64,000 nt of DNA from JBDHHQ01 sp039586035 (GCA_039586035.1 JBDHLD010000012.1:34807-98806), one strand, 5' to 3'; positions 16,229 to 24,705 are shown, counted from the first letter of the stretch. Numbers and translations: made by a program. The notes: generated by a model not told the origin, from the sequence alone.

Positions 16229-16767
16229 CTACCGACCAGGTCACCAAAGGCCTGCGCGACGAACATCAGCTCATCCTCAAGGTGGTGGCGGCGCTGGAGG
16301 AGCTGCTGGAGTCCCCGACTCTCGATCTGGAGGTCATCGAGGGTTGTGTATCATTCTTCCGGCTCTTCGTGGACGCGTGCCATCACGGTCAAGAAGAGGG
16401 GCTGCTCTTCCCCGAGCTGGAGGCGACCGGGATGCCCCGGGAGCAAGGCCCCATCGCGGTGATGCTGGAGGAGCACCGGATCGGCCGGGCGCTGGTCGGC
16501 AGAATGCAGGATGCGCTTCCGGGGATACGTGACGGCGACGTCGATGCCGACGCCGCCTTCCGCGACGCCGCGCGCAACTACGTCTACCTGATCCGAGGTC
16601 ACATTCGGAAGGAGGACGGCGTTCTGTTCACCCACGCGGACCACGTCCTCGGCGGACCGGCGTGCGCCCGGCTCTGCGATGGATTCGACGAAGTGTGCGC
16701 CGGGAAGTTCGAGGGCTGCACCAAGGCCCAGCTGGAGGACCTGGCCGACCGCATCCTGCACCGATGA
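16225..16767 (+). CDS. Hemerythrin HHE-domain protein
   Basis: A 180-residue four-helix hemerythrin-like protein. Probable di-iron ligands are His14 (RDEHQ), His53/His54 with Glu58 (CHHGQEEG), His84 (LEEHRIG) and His126 with Glu130 or Asp131 (RGHIRKEDGVLF). Such proteins bind or sense O2 or NO. GTG 16225 overlaps the tnaA stop (GTGA), making it the last gene of the long operon. Because benzoyl-CoA reductases are oxygen-sensitive, an oxygen-scavenging or sensing role is a reasonable inference. A cysteine-rich tail (CARLCDGFDEVC, then FEGC) is a little unusual. Confidence 0.88.
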   Translation: MTTDQVTKGLRDEHQLILKVVAALEELLESPTLDLEVIEGCVSFFRLFVDACHHGQEEGLLFPELEATGMPREQGPIAVMLEEHRIGRALVGRMQDALPGIRDGDVDADAAFRDAARNYVYLIRGHIRKEDGVLFTHADHVLGGPACARLCDGFDEVCAGKFEGCTKAQLEDLADRILHR

Positions 16768-16771
16768 GGCC

Positions 16772-17242
16772 CTAGCGCGGCCCGTCGCGCTCCCCACCGG
16801 GGGAGCCCTCGTCGGGTAAGCCCACCCATACCCACAGGACGGTGTCCGCGGGCTCGCTCCAGGTCACGTCCACCTGGACCTGCACGGTAGCGCCGGCGTC
16901 ATAGCTGACCGGAACCTGCTGACCGGCACGGGTCGTGACGTCCACCACGGCGGTCCCGGCCCCCGCCAGGTCCACGACGCGGATGTCCCACTCGCCCCGG
17001 TTCACGTCGGCCACCTGAAACCATCCTTCGAAGCGAAAGCCCATGGTGGGCATCCGGGCGCCCGTGTAGCTGCCTCGACCGCCTACGATATCGAGCGATA
17101 GCCACGCCCCGCCCTCCTGCATCACCCGGAAGACCTGGTCCAGCGTCTGGGCCGAGGCTGGCTGGCACGGGACCGCGAGGGCGGCGGCGAACGCTCCTAC
17201 GGCGATGCCAAGCGACTTCCGACGACGGCGCCGGGAGTGCAT
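16772..17242 (-). CDS. Exported protein of unknown function
   Basis: A 156-residue protein with a classical signal peptide: basic start MHSRRRRRK, hydrophobic core IAVGAFAAALAV and a likely cut after PASA. The mature part is beta-rich (EGWFQVADVNRGEWDIRVVDL and AGATVQVQVDVTW), like a small periplasmic or surface domain. I chose Met at 17242 because the signal peptide begins there. It is convergent with the hemerythrin gene and divergent from ku. No family recognised. Confidence 0.65.
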   Translation of the reverse strand: MHSRRRRRKSLGIAVGAFAAALAVPCQPASAQTLDQVFRVMQEGGAWLSLDIVGGRGSYTGARMPTMGFRFEGWFQVADVNRGEWDIRVVDLAGAGTAVVDVTTRAGQQVPVSYDAGATVQVQVDVTWSEPADTVLWVWVGLPDEGSPGGERDGPR

Positions 17243-17283
17243 CTTTCTTGAAACGACGTCACACCTGAACATATGTTTGCGAC

Positions 17284-18147
17284 ATGGCTGCTCGACCCAT
17301 CGCTGCATCGACGATCTCCTTCGGCCTGGTCTCCCTGCCGGTCAAGCTGTTTTCCGCGTCCGAGACCAAGCGTAAGATCTCCTTCAACATGCTGAATGAG
17401 AAGACGGGCAACCGTCTCAAGCAGCAGTATGTCGACGCCGAGTCCGGGGACCTCGTCACTCGTGACCAGATGATCAAGGGCTACGAGTTCGCGAAGAACC
17501 AGTACGTGACCTTTACACCGGACGAGCTGAAAGCGATCGAACAGGCGAAGACCGACGCCATCGAGATCGTCGAGTTCGTCCCCGCCGATCAGGTCGACCG
17601 CATCTTCTTCTCCAAGGCCTATTACCTCGGGCCCGACCGCGGCGGTGCCCGGGCGTACCGGTTGTTGTCTGCCGCACTGCGGGAAACGGGGCGCGTGGCC
17701 ATCGCCAAGTACGCCACACGGGGCAAGCAGTACCTGGTCATGATCCGTCCCCAGGAAGACGGGCTGCTCATGGAGCAGCTTCACTACGCGGACGAAGTGC
17801 GTGACTTCGCCGAGGTGGATCTAGAGGACGGGGAGGTGAGCGACGCGGAGCTCGAGCTCGCCCGCCAGCTCATCGACCAGGCCTCCACCGATGAGTTTCA
17901 CCCCGAGGCCTACACGGACGAAGTCCGCGAACGGATGCTCGAGCTGATCCAATCCAAGGTCGACGGCGAAGAGATCACCGTCGTTGCCGAGGAGCCGCCC
18001 CAGACCCAGATCATCGACCTCATGGCCGCCCTCAAGGCCAGCCTCGAAGGGGGAGAGGCCGCGGAGGGTCAGAAGAAGCCGGCGAGCCGGGCCGGGAAGA
18101 AGCCCGCCGCCAAGAAATCCACCAAAAAGAAAGCCGCTTCAGGCTGA
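17284..18147 (+). CDS. ku: Ku protein of non-homologous end joining
   Basis: A 287-residue bacterial Ku, which rings broken DNA ends and recruits LigD. It begins with the hallmark RPIAASTISFGLVSLPVKL, contains the central FVPADQVDRIFFSKAYYLGPD region, and ends in a lysine-rich tail (KKPAAKKSTKKKAAS) of the kind that binds DNA. Length fits the 260-300 residue family. Its partner ligD is at 1.5-4.0 kb on the other strand, so the two are not in one operon. A MerR-TPR gene follows after 13 bp. Confidence 0.96.
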   Translation: MAARPIAASTISFGLVSLPVKLFSASETKRKISFNMLNEKTGNRLKQQYVDAESGDLVTRDQMIKGYEFAKNQYVTFTPDELKAIEQAKTDAIEIVEFVPADQVDRIFFSKAYYLGPDRGGARAYRLLSAALRETGRVAIAKYATRGKQYLVMIRPQEDGLLMEQLHYADEVRDFAEVDLEDGEVSDAELELARQLIDQASTDEFHPEAYTDEVRERMLELIQSKVDGEEITVVAEEPPQTQIIDLMAALKASLEGGEAAEGQKKPASRAGKKPAAKKSTKKKAASG

Positions 18148-18160
18148 GACTCATCCCCTC

Positions 18161-19042
18161 TTGATCGCGACCCGAGAAGACAGAGGATACACGACCCGCC
18201 AGATCGCCGAGGTCCTGGGGATTCCCGGTGGACAGGTCCGGTCCCTGGTCCGGGAGGGGCTGCTCGATCCCGAGCGCGGCCCGGGCGGGGAGTTCCGCTT
18301 CACGTTCCGTGACGTCGTCCTCTTGCGAACGACCAAGGAGCTGAACGCCGCCGGCGTCTCCCCCCGGAGAATACGTCGGGCCCTCCGAAGGCTGCAGCAT
18401 GACCTCGAGCACGGCGACTCCCTGTCGCAGGTCCGAATCGAAGCGGCGGGCGACCGAGTCGTGGTTCGGGACGCCGCGGGCGTCTGGGAACCGGAGTCGG
18501 GGCAGGTGGAGCTGGACTTTCCGGTGCAGGACCCGGTCGAAGCACCGGAGTCCCAGAGCGTCCGTGTCTCGGCGATCGGGACGGCCGCGTCCGAGCCGGC
18601 GTCCGGCGCGCTCGAGGGAGGGTCACCGTCCGACGCCGCCGACGAGTGGTACAACATGGGCATCGACCTCGAGGCCAGCGCGCCCGCGGAGGCGCTCGAG
18701 GCCTATGAGAGCGCCCTGGCCATCGAGCCGGATCACGCCGACGCCCGGACCAATCTGGGCCGGCTGCTCCACGAGGCGGGCAACGTCGAGGCAGCCGAAG
18801 CGTGCTACCGCACCGCGCTCGACGCCGAGCCCGACCACGCCCTGGCCGCCTTCAACCTCGGTGTGGCGCTGGAAGACCTGGGCCGCCCAGCGGCGGCCGC
18901 TCGAGCCTACGAGCAGGCGCTCGAGGCCGATCCGGCCCTGGCATCGGCGCACTACAACATGGCACGCCTGTGCGAGCGCGAGGGCCGGGAGGACGCGGCC
19001 CTCGGACACCTGGCCACCTACCGGCGCTTGATACAGGGCTGA
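18161..19042 (+). CDS. MerR-type HTH protein fused to TPR repeats
   Basis: A protein of about 293 residues. Residues about 8-75 form a MerR-like winged helix (YTTRQIAEVLGIPGGQVRSL ... FRFTFRDVVLLRTTKELNAAG). An acidic linker follows, then at least three tetratricopeptide repeats from about residue 160 (DEWYNMGIDLE, ARTNLGRLLHEAGN, AAFNLGVALEDLGR, ASAHYNMARLCERE). There are no effector-binding cysteines. TTG 18161, just after ku, is the only reasonable start in frame and is uncertain. DNA-binding plus TPR suggests a regulator controlled through protein contacts. Proximity to ku is suggestive only. Confidence 0.75.
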   Translation: MIATREDRGYTTRQIAEVLGIPGGQVRSLVREGLLDPERGPGGEFRFTFRDVVLLRTTKELNAAGVSPRRIRRALRRLQHDLEHGDSLSQVRIEAAGDRVVVRDAAGVWEPESGQVELDFPVQDPVEAPESQSVRVSAIGTAASEPASGALEGGSPSDAADEWYNMGIDLEASAPAEALEAYESALAIEPDHADARTNLGRLLHEAGNVEAAEACYRTALDAEPDHALAAFNLGVALEDLGRPAAAARAYEQALEADPALASAHYNMARLCEREGREDAALGHLATYRRLIQG

Positions 19043-19114
19043 CGCCCAGTCGGGGGCGGAGAGCAGAGAATCGCCTGACAGCACGTCGGTGAGCAGCCTG
19101 GCAGCATCCCCGCC

Positions 19115-19468
19115 CTATCCGTCCGCCCCCGGGGCCTCCCGGGCGGCCACGACTTCGTAGACCCGCACGTCCACGCTGGCCCGACCCGACTGCACCAGCT
19201 CCATGAACCGCCGGCTCGACGGCAGATCGTCCCAGCGGCTGTCGTTCATGCAGGCCAGGTGGTGCGCCTCGGTCTGCCAGCGGAGGTATTGGACCAGCCG
19301 GGTGCCGTCGGCGCTGCGGTGCGTGGCGCCCCCCAGGAACCCTTCGAACTCGGCGAAACGGGACAGCCCCTCCCTCGCGTGGGCTTCCATTTCGGCCAGA
19401 ACCCCGGCCTCGGCGTCCACCGTCACGATCACGGTGCACACCTGGGCGTCCGCATCGATCACCGGCAC
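19115..19468 (-). CDS. Antibiotic biosynthesis monooxygenase (ABM) domain protein
   Basis: A 117-residue single-domain protein with the ABM ferredoxin-like pattern: an N-terminal beta strand (VCTVIVTVDAEAG), a helix with LSRFAEFEGFLGGATHRS, then LVQYLRWQTEAHHLACM and a C-terminal strand DVRVYEVV. Such dimers oxidise small aromatics without cofactor or simply bind ligands. GTG 19468 lies 9 bp downstream of the class V aminotransferase gene, so the two are probably co-transcribed. Substrate unknown. Confidence 0.8.
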   Translation of the reverse strand: MPVIDADAQVCTVIVTVDAEAGVLAEMEAHAREGLSRFAEFEGFLGGATHRSADGTRLVQYLRWQTEAHHLACMNDSRWDDLPSSRRFMELVQSGRASVDVRVYEVVAAREAPGADG

Positions 19469-19477
19469 GGCTCGGCC

Positions 19478-20659
19478 CTACTCCAGCCAGTCACGCGACA
19501 ACGACAACACGCGCTCGATGTCGTCCTCGTTGTTGTACATGTGGGTGGAGAAGCGCAGCACGCCCCGCCTGATGGAGAGTCGGACGCCGTTCGCGGTCAG
19601 GTGCCCGTACAGCGCGTTCAGCCGTGGGTCATCCGTGCTGTCGTGTCGACCGCCCCGTTCGCCCACCGCCACGATGTGCCCCAGGTCCGACCCCATGCCC
19701 CCCGCCAGCGGCAGCCCCAGGTCAGCCATTCCCTCGGACAGAGTGCGGGCCAGGCCACGGGCGTGGGCCTCGACGGCGACGGTTCCCACATCGAGCAGGA
19801 GACCCAGGGCGGCATCCGCCGCCACGGCCCCGAGGTAGTTGTAGTTGCCCAGGTCGAAGCGGCGAGCCCCTGGCTGGAGCACCACCTCCTCGGTGTCCAG
19901 CGCCGTCTCGTGGGCGTCGTCGCCGACGGCCACCCCGTACCGGGCCAGATAAAGAGGCCTGAGCCGATCGGCCCACTCGCGGCGGCAGTAGAGGAATCCC
20001 GTGCCGTAGAACGAGCCGATGGCCTTCTGCGTCGCGGTGGCCAATCCGTCCACGCCCATGGCGTCCACGTCCGTGTGGATCACCCCGACAGACTGCGCGG
20101 CGTCGACCAGAAAGAAGGCGCCGACCCGGGTGCACGCTGCCGAGATGGGTGCCAGGTCCGTAATCAGGCCCGGGGAGAACGAGACGGTAGGGACAGTCAC
20201 CAACCGCGTGCGCTCATCCACCGCCTCGGCCATGGACCCGGCGGGCACCGCGCCCCGGACCGGCTCGACCATCCGTACCTCGATGCCCCGGCGATCCCGC
20301 AGGTTCAGCCAGGGATAGACGTTGTTGGGGTGCTCCAGAGCCGCGCAAATCACGACGTTGTCGCCTGGGGCCCACGGCAGCGCGTTGGCGATGGCGTTGA
20401 GCCCTCCGGACGTGTTTTTCGTCAGCGCCACCTCGTCGGGGGCCGCGCCCACGAGCCGAGCGAACCGCTCCCTCGCCCGCTCCACCGTCGCGAACATGGC
20501 CGCCTTGTCCCCCCCGTCCCGGACGCGTCCGTCGACGTGGGCCATGACGGCGTCTCGGACCACGGTCGAGACCAGGCCCTTCACCGAGGTGTCCATGTAG
20601 GTGACGTTGGCGGCCCCAGGGAAGAGGGCCCGCGCCGTGTCTATCGTCATCGCGCTCAC
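19478..20659 (-). CDS. Class V aminotransferase-fold PLP enzyme
   Basis: A 393-residue PLP enzyme of the cysteine-desulfurase/isopenicillin-N-epimerase group. Visible are LTKNTSGGLNAIANAL (phosphate loop), LEHPNNVYPWLNL, FFLVDAAQSVGVI (the Asp that pairs with the pyridine N) and TQKAIGSFYGTGFLY with the Schiff-base lysine. It lacks the mobile Cys loop of group I NifS desulfurases as far as I can see, so an aminotransferase, epimerase or lyase activity is as likely. GTG start at 20659; cytoplasmic. Co-transcribed with the ABM gene. Confidence 0.88.
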   Translation of the reverse strand: MSAMTIDTARALFPGAANVTYMDTSVKGLVSTVVRDAVMAHVDGRVRDGGDKAAMFATVERARERFARLVGAAPDEVALTKNTSGGLNAIANALPWAPGDNVVICAALEHPNNVYPWLNLRDRRGIEVRMVEPVRGAVPAGSMAEAVDERTRLVTVPTVSFSPGLITDLAPISAACTRVGAFFLVDAAQSVGVIHTDVDAMGVDGLATATQKAIGSFYGTGFLYCRREWADRLRPLYLARYGVAVGDDAHETALDTEEVVLQPGARRFDLGNYNYLGAVAADAALGLLLDVGTVAVEAHARGLARTLSEGMADLGLPLAGGMGSDLGHIVAVGERGGRHDSTDDPRLNALYGHLTANGVRLSIRRGVLRFSTHMYNNEDDIERVLSLSRDWLE

Positions 20660-20807
20660 GGGCGTGCCCCCACCTGCTCACGGGAGAGCTCGAACCACGT
20701 CGGGCCCGTGCGACTGCGCTCCGGCCCGGGGTGTCGCCCTCTCGACGTTGCGTCACCTCTCCTGACGCCCGAGCCGTGGCGACCACGATCACCCCCGCCC
20801 GTCGCCT

Positions 20808-22112
20808 TCACCACGACTCTTCCAGGAGGCCTTCGCTCTTCGAGATCAGGGTCGTGCCGACCATGTCTCCCATGACGTTGGTGGTCGTGATCCCCATGTC
20901 CACGAGCCGGTAGATCCCACCCACCAGGGCCGCGATCTCCAGGGGCAGGCTGAACGCCTGCACGAAGATCAAGGCGATCACCAAGCCGCCGCCGGGAATT
21001 CCGCCGGATCCCTCGGACAGCAGCAGCCCGACCAACACGATGGTCACCTGTTGTGCCACCGTGAAATCGACGCCAGCAGCCTGCGCGGTGAACAGCAGCA
21101 CCCCCGCCAGCATGATGCTGGTTCCGTCCTTGTTGACCTGGGCACCCAGGGGAAGGGTGAACGCGTACACGGTTCTCGGCAGGTGCAGCTTCTCTTCGGC
21201 CACCTCGAGGGCCACGGACAGGCTGGCCAGGGAGCTGCAGGTCGCGGCGGTGGTCGCCCACAGCGTGCCGGTTCGCCGCAGGAATCGGGCCGGGGAACGT
21301 CGCGCGTAGGTCGCCAGGAGCGTCATGTACAGCAGCACCATCAGGGCCTGGGCGCTCCAGACGCCCACAATGAAGAGGGCGAGTGGCCCGAACACCTCGG
21401 AGCCATACTGCCCCACGGTGGCGGCGGCCAGGGCACCGATCCCCAGCGGGCCCACCCTCATGATCAAGTCCACCAGCTTCCGCAGCAGCTCGGCCGCCAG
21501 GTCGAACGCCCTCTGCAACGGCTGCCGGCGTGCCTCGGGTAGCAAGAGCGTGGCCACCCCCAGGAGGACGCTGAACACCACGATCTGCGCCACGCTCCCG
21601 TCAGCGAACGCCCGGAAGACGTTCTCGGGGACCAGGTCCAGGATGATCTGCGTGACCCGGGGAACCTCGCCGAACGATGCGTCTACGGGCTGGCTGAGCT
21701 GCATGCCCCGGCCGGGCTGCAGCAGGTGCATGACCGACAGGCCCAGGACGAGCGCCAGCGTCGTCGTAAGCAGATAGTAGGCCACTGTCTTGGTGGCCAA
21801 CCGCCCTAGCGACGTGAGGTCGGTCAGCGCCGTGAGTCCCGCCAGAAGGTTGAAGAAGACGAGCGGAATGGCCGCCATGATCAGCAGCCGGATGAAGAGG
21901 TCGCCGAGGGGTTGGACGGCGGTGGCACGCTCGCCGAACACGAGGCCGGCCACGATTCCCACGACCATCCAGATCAGGATGCGCGTGCCCAACCCGAGAC
22001 CGCGGTAGCGACCCAGAAGTCCGTCGTTCAAGCCGACAGCGTGCCCGCTCCGGGCGGCCTGACCGTCGCCGCCGGTCGACCCGCCGGACTGGCTCGCTCC
22101 GGTGCCGCTCAA
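20808..22112 (-). CDS. Dicarboxylate/amino acid:cation symporter (DAACS)
   Basis: A 434-residue secondary transporter of the GltP/DctA family with about eight membrane helices and two re-entrant hairpins. Family motifs are FFNLLAGLTALTDL in helix 3, TTAATCSSLASLSVAL in hairpin 1 (SSS-type region) and AQVNKDGTSIMLAGV, the NMDGT-like motif of helix 7. It would import glutamate, aspartate or C4-dicarboxylates with Na+ or H+. The start is TTG 22112, preceded by GGGGGAGG and overlapping the methyltransferase stop as TTGA; the long open frame upstream is antisense shadow. It may supply amino-acid carbon to this catabolic locus. Confidence 0.92.
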   Translation of the reverse strand: MSGTGASQSGGSTGGDGQAARSGHAVGLNDGLLGRYRGLGLGTRILIWMVVGIVAGLVFGERATAVQPLGDLFIRLLIMAAIPLVFFNLLAGLTALTDLTSLGRLATKTVAYYLLTTTLALVLGLSVMHLLQPGRGMQLSQPVDASFGEVPRVTQIILDLVPENVFRAFADGSVAQIVVFSVLLGVATLLLPEARRQPLQRAFDLAAELLRKLVDLIMRVGPLGIGALAAATVGQYGSEVFGPLALFIVGVWSAQALMVLLYMTLLATYARRSPARFLRRTGTLWATTAATCSSLASLSVALEVAEEKLHLPRTVYAFTLPLGAQVNKDGTSIMLAGVLLFTAQAAGVDFTVAQQVTIVLVGLLLSEGSGGIPGGGLVIALIFVQAFSLPLEIAALVGGIYRLVDMGITTTNVMGDMVGTTLISKSEGLLEESW

Positions 22113-22882
22113 AGCCTCCCCCAGTAGGTGAGCGTATCGTACTCGATCCGGACGCTCCCACCCCGCTGGTGCCGACGGAAGAGCTGTCGAGCGGCGGTGA
22201 CCATCTTCCCCCGATCCGCGTGCCGAGGCCCGGGCAGGTACGAGCTGGAGAAGAACCGGTCGAGGAGGCCCTGCTCGTCCAGGGTCTGGGTATTCGGAAA
22301 CGCCCGCTCTCTGTACTCGCCACCCCGAAAGAACGAACCGAGCGCGGCGGCGTCGGCGTGCTTGCCGGCCACCGTCGCGTAGTCGGTGCCCCACTCGACC
22401 AGGAAGGCCTCGTACGCCTGGAGGAACGGCGAGCCGGTGAGCCTTCGGTGATTCCAGACGACGACCGACCAACCACCCGGAGACAGGACTCGACCGAGCT
22501 CCCTCGAGGCGGCAGCGGGGTCGAACCAATGGAATGCCTGTCCGGCCACCACGAAATCGGCCGCGGCGGCAGCGAGGCCCGTCTCTTCGGCGCTGCCGTT
22601 CACGCTCACGAACCGGTCATGGCCCCCGAGCGACGCCTCCGCCGCCTGACGCATTGCTTCGTTGGGCTCCACGGCCAGCACCCGATTCCCCAGCGCCAGA
22701 AGCTGTCGCGTCAGGATCCCGGTGCCGGAGCCCACGTCGACGACGGTATGGTGCGGCCGGAGCCCGAGATCGTCGTGGAGAAAGCGGAACAGGTCGGGTG
22801 GATACGAGGGGCGCGAACGGACGTACGACGCCACTCGGTCGGTGAAGCGGGTCGTGGGGCCGAGCGACTCCGGCCCGCTCAC
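22109..22882 (-). CDS. Class I SAM-dependent methyltransferase
   Basis: A 257-residue methyltransferase. Motif I is VVDVGSGTGILTRQLL, the acidic end of strand 2 is VLAVEPN, and the post-II region is FVVAGQAFHWFDP, a pattern common in type-11 methyltransferases. The substrate is not evident. It is the upstream partner of the symporter, with which it overlaps by TTGA. A 14-bp gap separates it from the small anchored protein gene, so the three probably form one transcript. Confidence 0.88.
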   Translation of the reverse strand: MSGPESLGPTTRFTDRVASYVRSRPSYPPDLFRFLHDDLGLRPHHTVVDVGSGTGILTRQLLALGNRVLAVEPNEAMRQAAEASLGGHDRFVSVNGSAEETGLAAAAADFVVAGQAFHWFDPAAASRELGRVLSPGGWSVVVWNHRRLTGSPFLQAYEAFLVEWGTDYATVAGKHADAAALGSFFRGGEYRERAFPNTQTLDEQGLLDRFFSSSYLPGPRHADRGKMVTAARQLFRRHQRGGSVRIEYDTLTYWGRL

Positions 22883-22895
22883 TGACGCCTCGCCG

Positions 22896-23210
22896 TCAGG
22901 ACGCGGCCATGCGGTCCAGGAAGGCCTTCTCGCTCGGAGTCAGCTTTTCGGAGCCCAGGGCGCGCACCTTCTCCAGAAGCCGTTCCACCTCGGAGCGGTT
23001 GACCTCGTGGATGTTCCTCTGGAGAATGGATTCCCACCGTTCGTGTCGCTCGATCTTCCGTACGCCGGGGGCGGCGTAATGGGAGTTGGGCTCCTCACGC
23101 ACGCGGTAGCGCCCCTTGCGGGCGTCCACCCGGCGTCGGAACCACAGGCCCGTGCCGAACCCGGTCAGAAATACGAGCGTCAGGGCGATCAGCCAAGCAG
23201 TCACAGACAC
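22896..23210 (-). CDS. Small single-pass membrane protein
   Basis: A 104-residue protein with an N-terminal membrane helix (residues 4-23, WLIALTLVFLTGFGTGLWF), a basic juxtamembrane stretch and a cytoplasmic helical tail. The tail end, VERLLEKVRALGSEKLTPSEKAFLDRM, resembles a short helical domain found at the C-terminus of some rhomboid-type proteins. No catalytic residues. GTG 23210 start. It is divergent from the alpha/beta hydrolase gene, across an AT-rich gap. Confidence 0.65.
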   Translation of the reverse strand: MSVTAWLIALTLVFLTGFGTGLWFRRRVDARKGRYRVREEPNSHYAAPGVRKIERHERWESILQRNIHEVNRSEVERLLEKVRALGSEKLTPSEKAFLDRMAAS

Positions 23211-23306
23211 GGTCGACTCAATCCTCTGAATCGTCGGGATTCCACGCTATGCTAATCAATATAGACGAGTCAAGGTGCCAAAAAGTTGCGGACGAAGGTG
23301 GGCCAC

Positions 23307-23999
23307 ATGACGACGGGCGCTGGTAGCAGGCGACAGCTGCGGTTCCTGGCCACGGAATCGTCCGGCGAGGTGACGGCGCTCATCGACGGCCCACCCGAGC
23401 CCTGGGCCATGTTGGTTCTGGCCCACGGCGCCGGTGCGGGCATGCGGCACCGGTTCATGGAAGCGCTGACGGATCGACTGGTGCAGGAGGGCCTCTCCGT
23501 GTTCCGGTACAACTTCCCGTACATGGAGCAGGGAAGGAAGAGGCCGGACCATGCCCCGAAGCTCCTGAAGACCGTGCAATCGGCGGTGGCCACCGCCGCT
23601 GGCGAGGCCGGCGGACTCCCGCTCCTGGCCGGCGGAAAGTCCATGGGCGGCAGGATGACTTCGCAGGTCGCTGCGACCGGCGACATCGGTGCGGTCGGGG
23701 GCCTGGTCTTTTTCGGCTTCCCCCTGCACGCCCCGGGCAAGCCCGGGACGGAACGTGCCGCGCACCTCGCCGACGTCACGCAACCGATGCTGTTCCTGCA
23801 GGGCCCCCGGGACACGTTGGCCCGGCTGGAGCTCATCACCGAAGTCGTGGAGCCGCTGCGGCCGCGGGCCACCCTGCACGTCGTCGCGGGCGCGGACCAC
23901 GGGTTTCACGTGCTGAAGCGTTCCGGGCGGACCGACGAGGAAGTGCTGGACGAGCTGGCGAAGGAGACGGCGACGTGGGCTCGGGAGGTGGTAGCCTGA
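23307..23999 (+). CDS. Alpha/beta hydrolase (TEX30/KANSL3-like)
   Basis: A 230-residue alpha/beta hydrolase. It has the oxyanion strand AMLVLAHGAGAGMRH, YNFPYMEQGRKRPD, the nucleophile elbow LAGGKSMGGRM (GKSMGG with Ser) and the catalytic His in AGADHGFHV. This arrangement is typical of the small TEX30/KANL3-type hydrolases, whose substrates are unknown. ATG 23307 follows AAGGTGGG; a TTG at 23286 is the alternative. It is monocistronic as far as visible. Confidence 0.85.
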   Translation: MTTGAGSRRQLRFLATESSGEVTALIDGPPEPWAMLVLAHGAGAGMRHRFMEALTDRLVQEGLSVFRYNFPYMEQGRKRPDHAPKLLKTVQSAVATAAGEAGGLPLLAGGKSMGGRMTSQVAATGDIGAVGGLVFFGFPLHAPGKPGTERAAHLADVTQPMLFLQGPRDTLARLELITEVVEPLRPRATLHVVAGADHGFHVLKRSGRTDEEVLDELAKETATWAREVVA

Positions 24000-24106
24000 C
24001 ACCCGGGCCTCCTGCATCTGGGGAAGATCCGAATCGCCAGGGCGAGTCAGAGACTGGAAGTGACGCCAGTGCCCTTTTGCCGCCTCGTCCGTGTCGCTCC
24101 AGCTTG

Positions 24107-24136
24107 GGCGCTCGTGCCGGGCCCGGCACGCGCGCC
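24107..24136. terminator. Long GC inverted repeat, possible terminator
   Basis: A 30-bp inverted repeat with one mismatch, whose centre CGTGCCGGGCCCGGCACG is a perfect palindrome, lies about 110 bp after the alpha/beta hydrolase gene. No T-run follows, so it may act as a non-canonical terminator or protein site. The rest of the 277-bp gap up to the cupin gene shows no gene. Confidence 0.4.
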
Positions 24137-24276
24137 AGCGCGATTCGCTCGCTCACATGACGCGGACCGGTCGAGGGGGCCCGTATGGCGCGGAAACCGG
24201 GTGGCGTATTACGGTCCGATCCGAGCGCATGACGCCAACCATCGACCCATAGCACCGTATGCACGGCGGAGGCGAC

Positions 24277-24705
24277 GTGAACGAGCAGCAGGAGCTGACA
24301 GGCGCCGTCGAAGGCGACGACGGCATCAAGGTCATCAGGGGAAGCGGCACGTGGCGGGGCTGGAACGGCATCCGCTACAAGACGGGCATGTCCGGGAAGA
24401 ACGTGGGCGCCCGGGAGCTGTCCATGAACGTCGCCACGATCCCTCCAGGTGGCGTTGCCCGGGCCCACATCCACGTGGACTTCGAGGTCATGCTCTATAT
24501 CCTGCAGGGTGACGTCCGGCACGAGTACGGTGACGGTCTGAAGCAGGTCGTCGAGAACACGGCGGGTGATTTCATCTTCATCGAGCCCGGCGTGCCACAC
24601 GAAGTCTTCAACACGAGCTCCACCGACGACGTGGTCGCCGTCGTTGCCCGTTCCGACGCATCCGAATGGGAGAACATCGTCGACTACGTGAGGCCAGGCG
24701 CATGA
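24277..24705 (+). CDS. Single-domain cupin protein
   Basis: A 142-residue cupin. Motif 1 is ARAHIHVDFEVMLYILQGDVRHEYG (His, His, Glu ligand pattern) and motif 2 is PGVPHEVFNTSS, enough to bind one metal. Single cupins of this sort act as isomerases, dioxygenases or ligand sensors; no activity can be named. GTG 24277 has GGCGGAGG upstream and is preferred to ATG 24259. Its stop overlaps the start of the S9 peptidase gene (ATGA). Confidence 0.82.
   Translation: MNEQQELTGAVEGDDGIKVIRGSGTWRGWNGIRYKTGMSGKNVGARELSMNVATIPPGGVARAHIHVDFEVMLYILQGDVRHEYGDGLKQVVENTAGDFIFIEPGVPHEVFNTSSTDDVVAVVARSDASEWENIVDYVRPGA

Noticed and set aside
19259..20875. 538-codon plus-strand frame
   Set aside because: Antisense to the class V aminotransferase and the ABM gene, both of which have clear family motifs.
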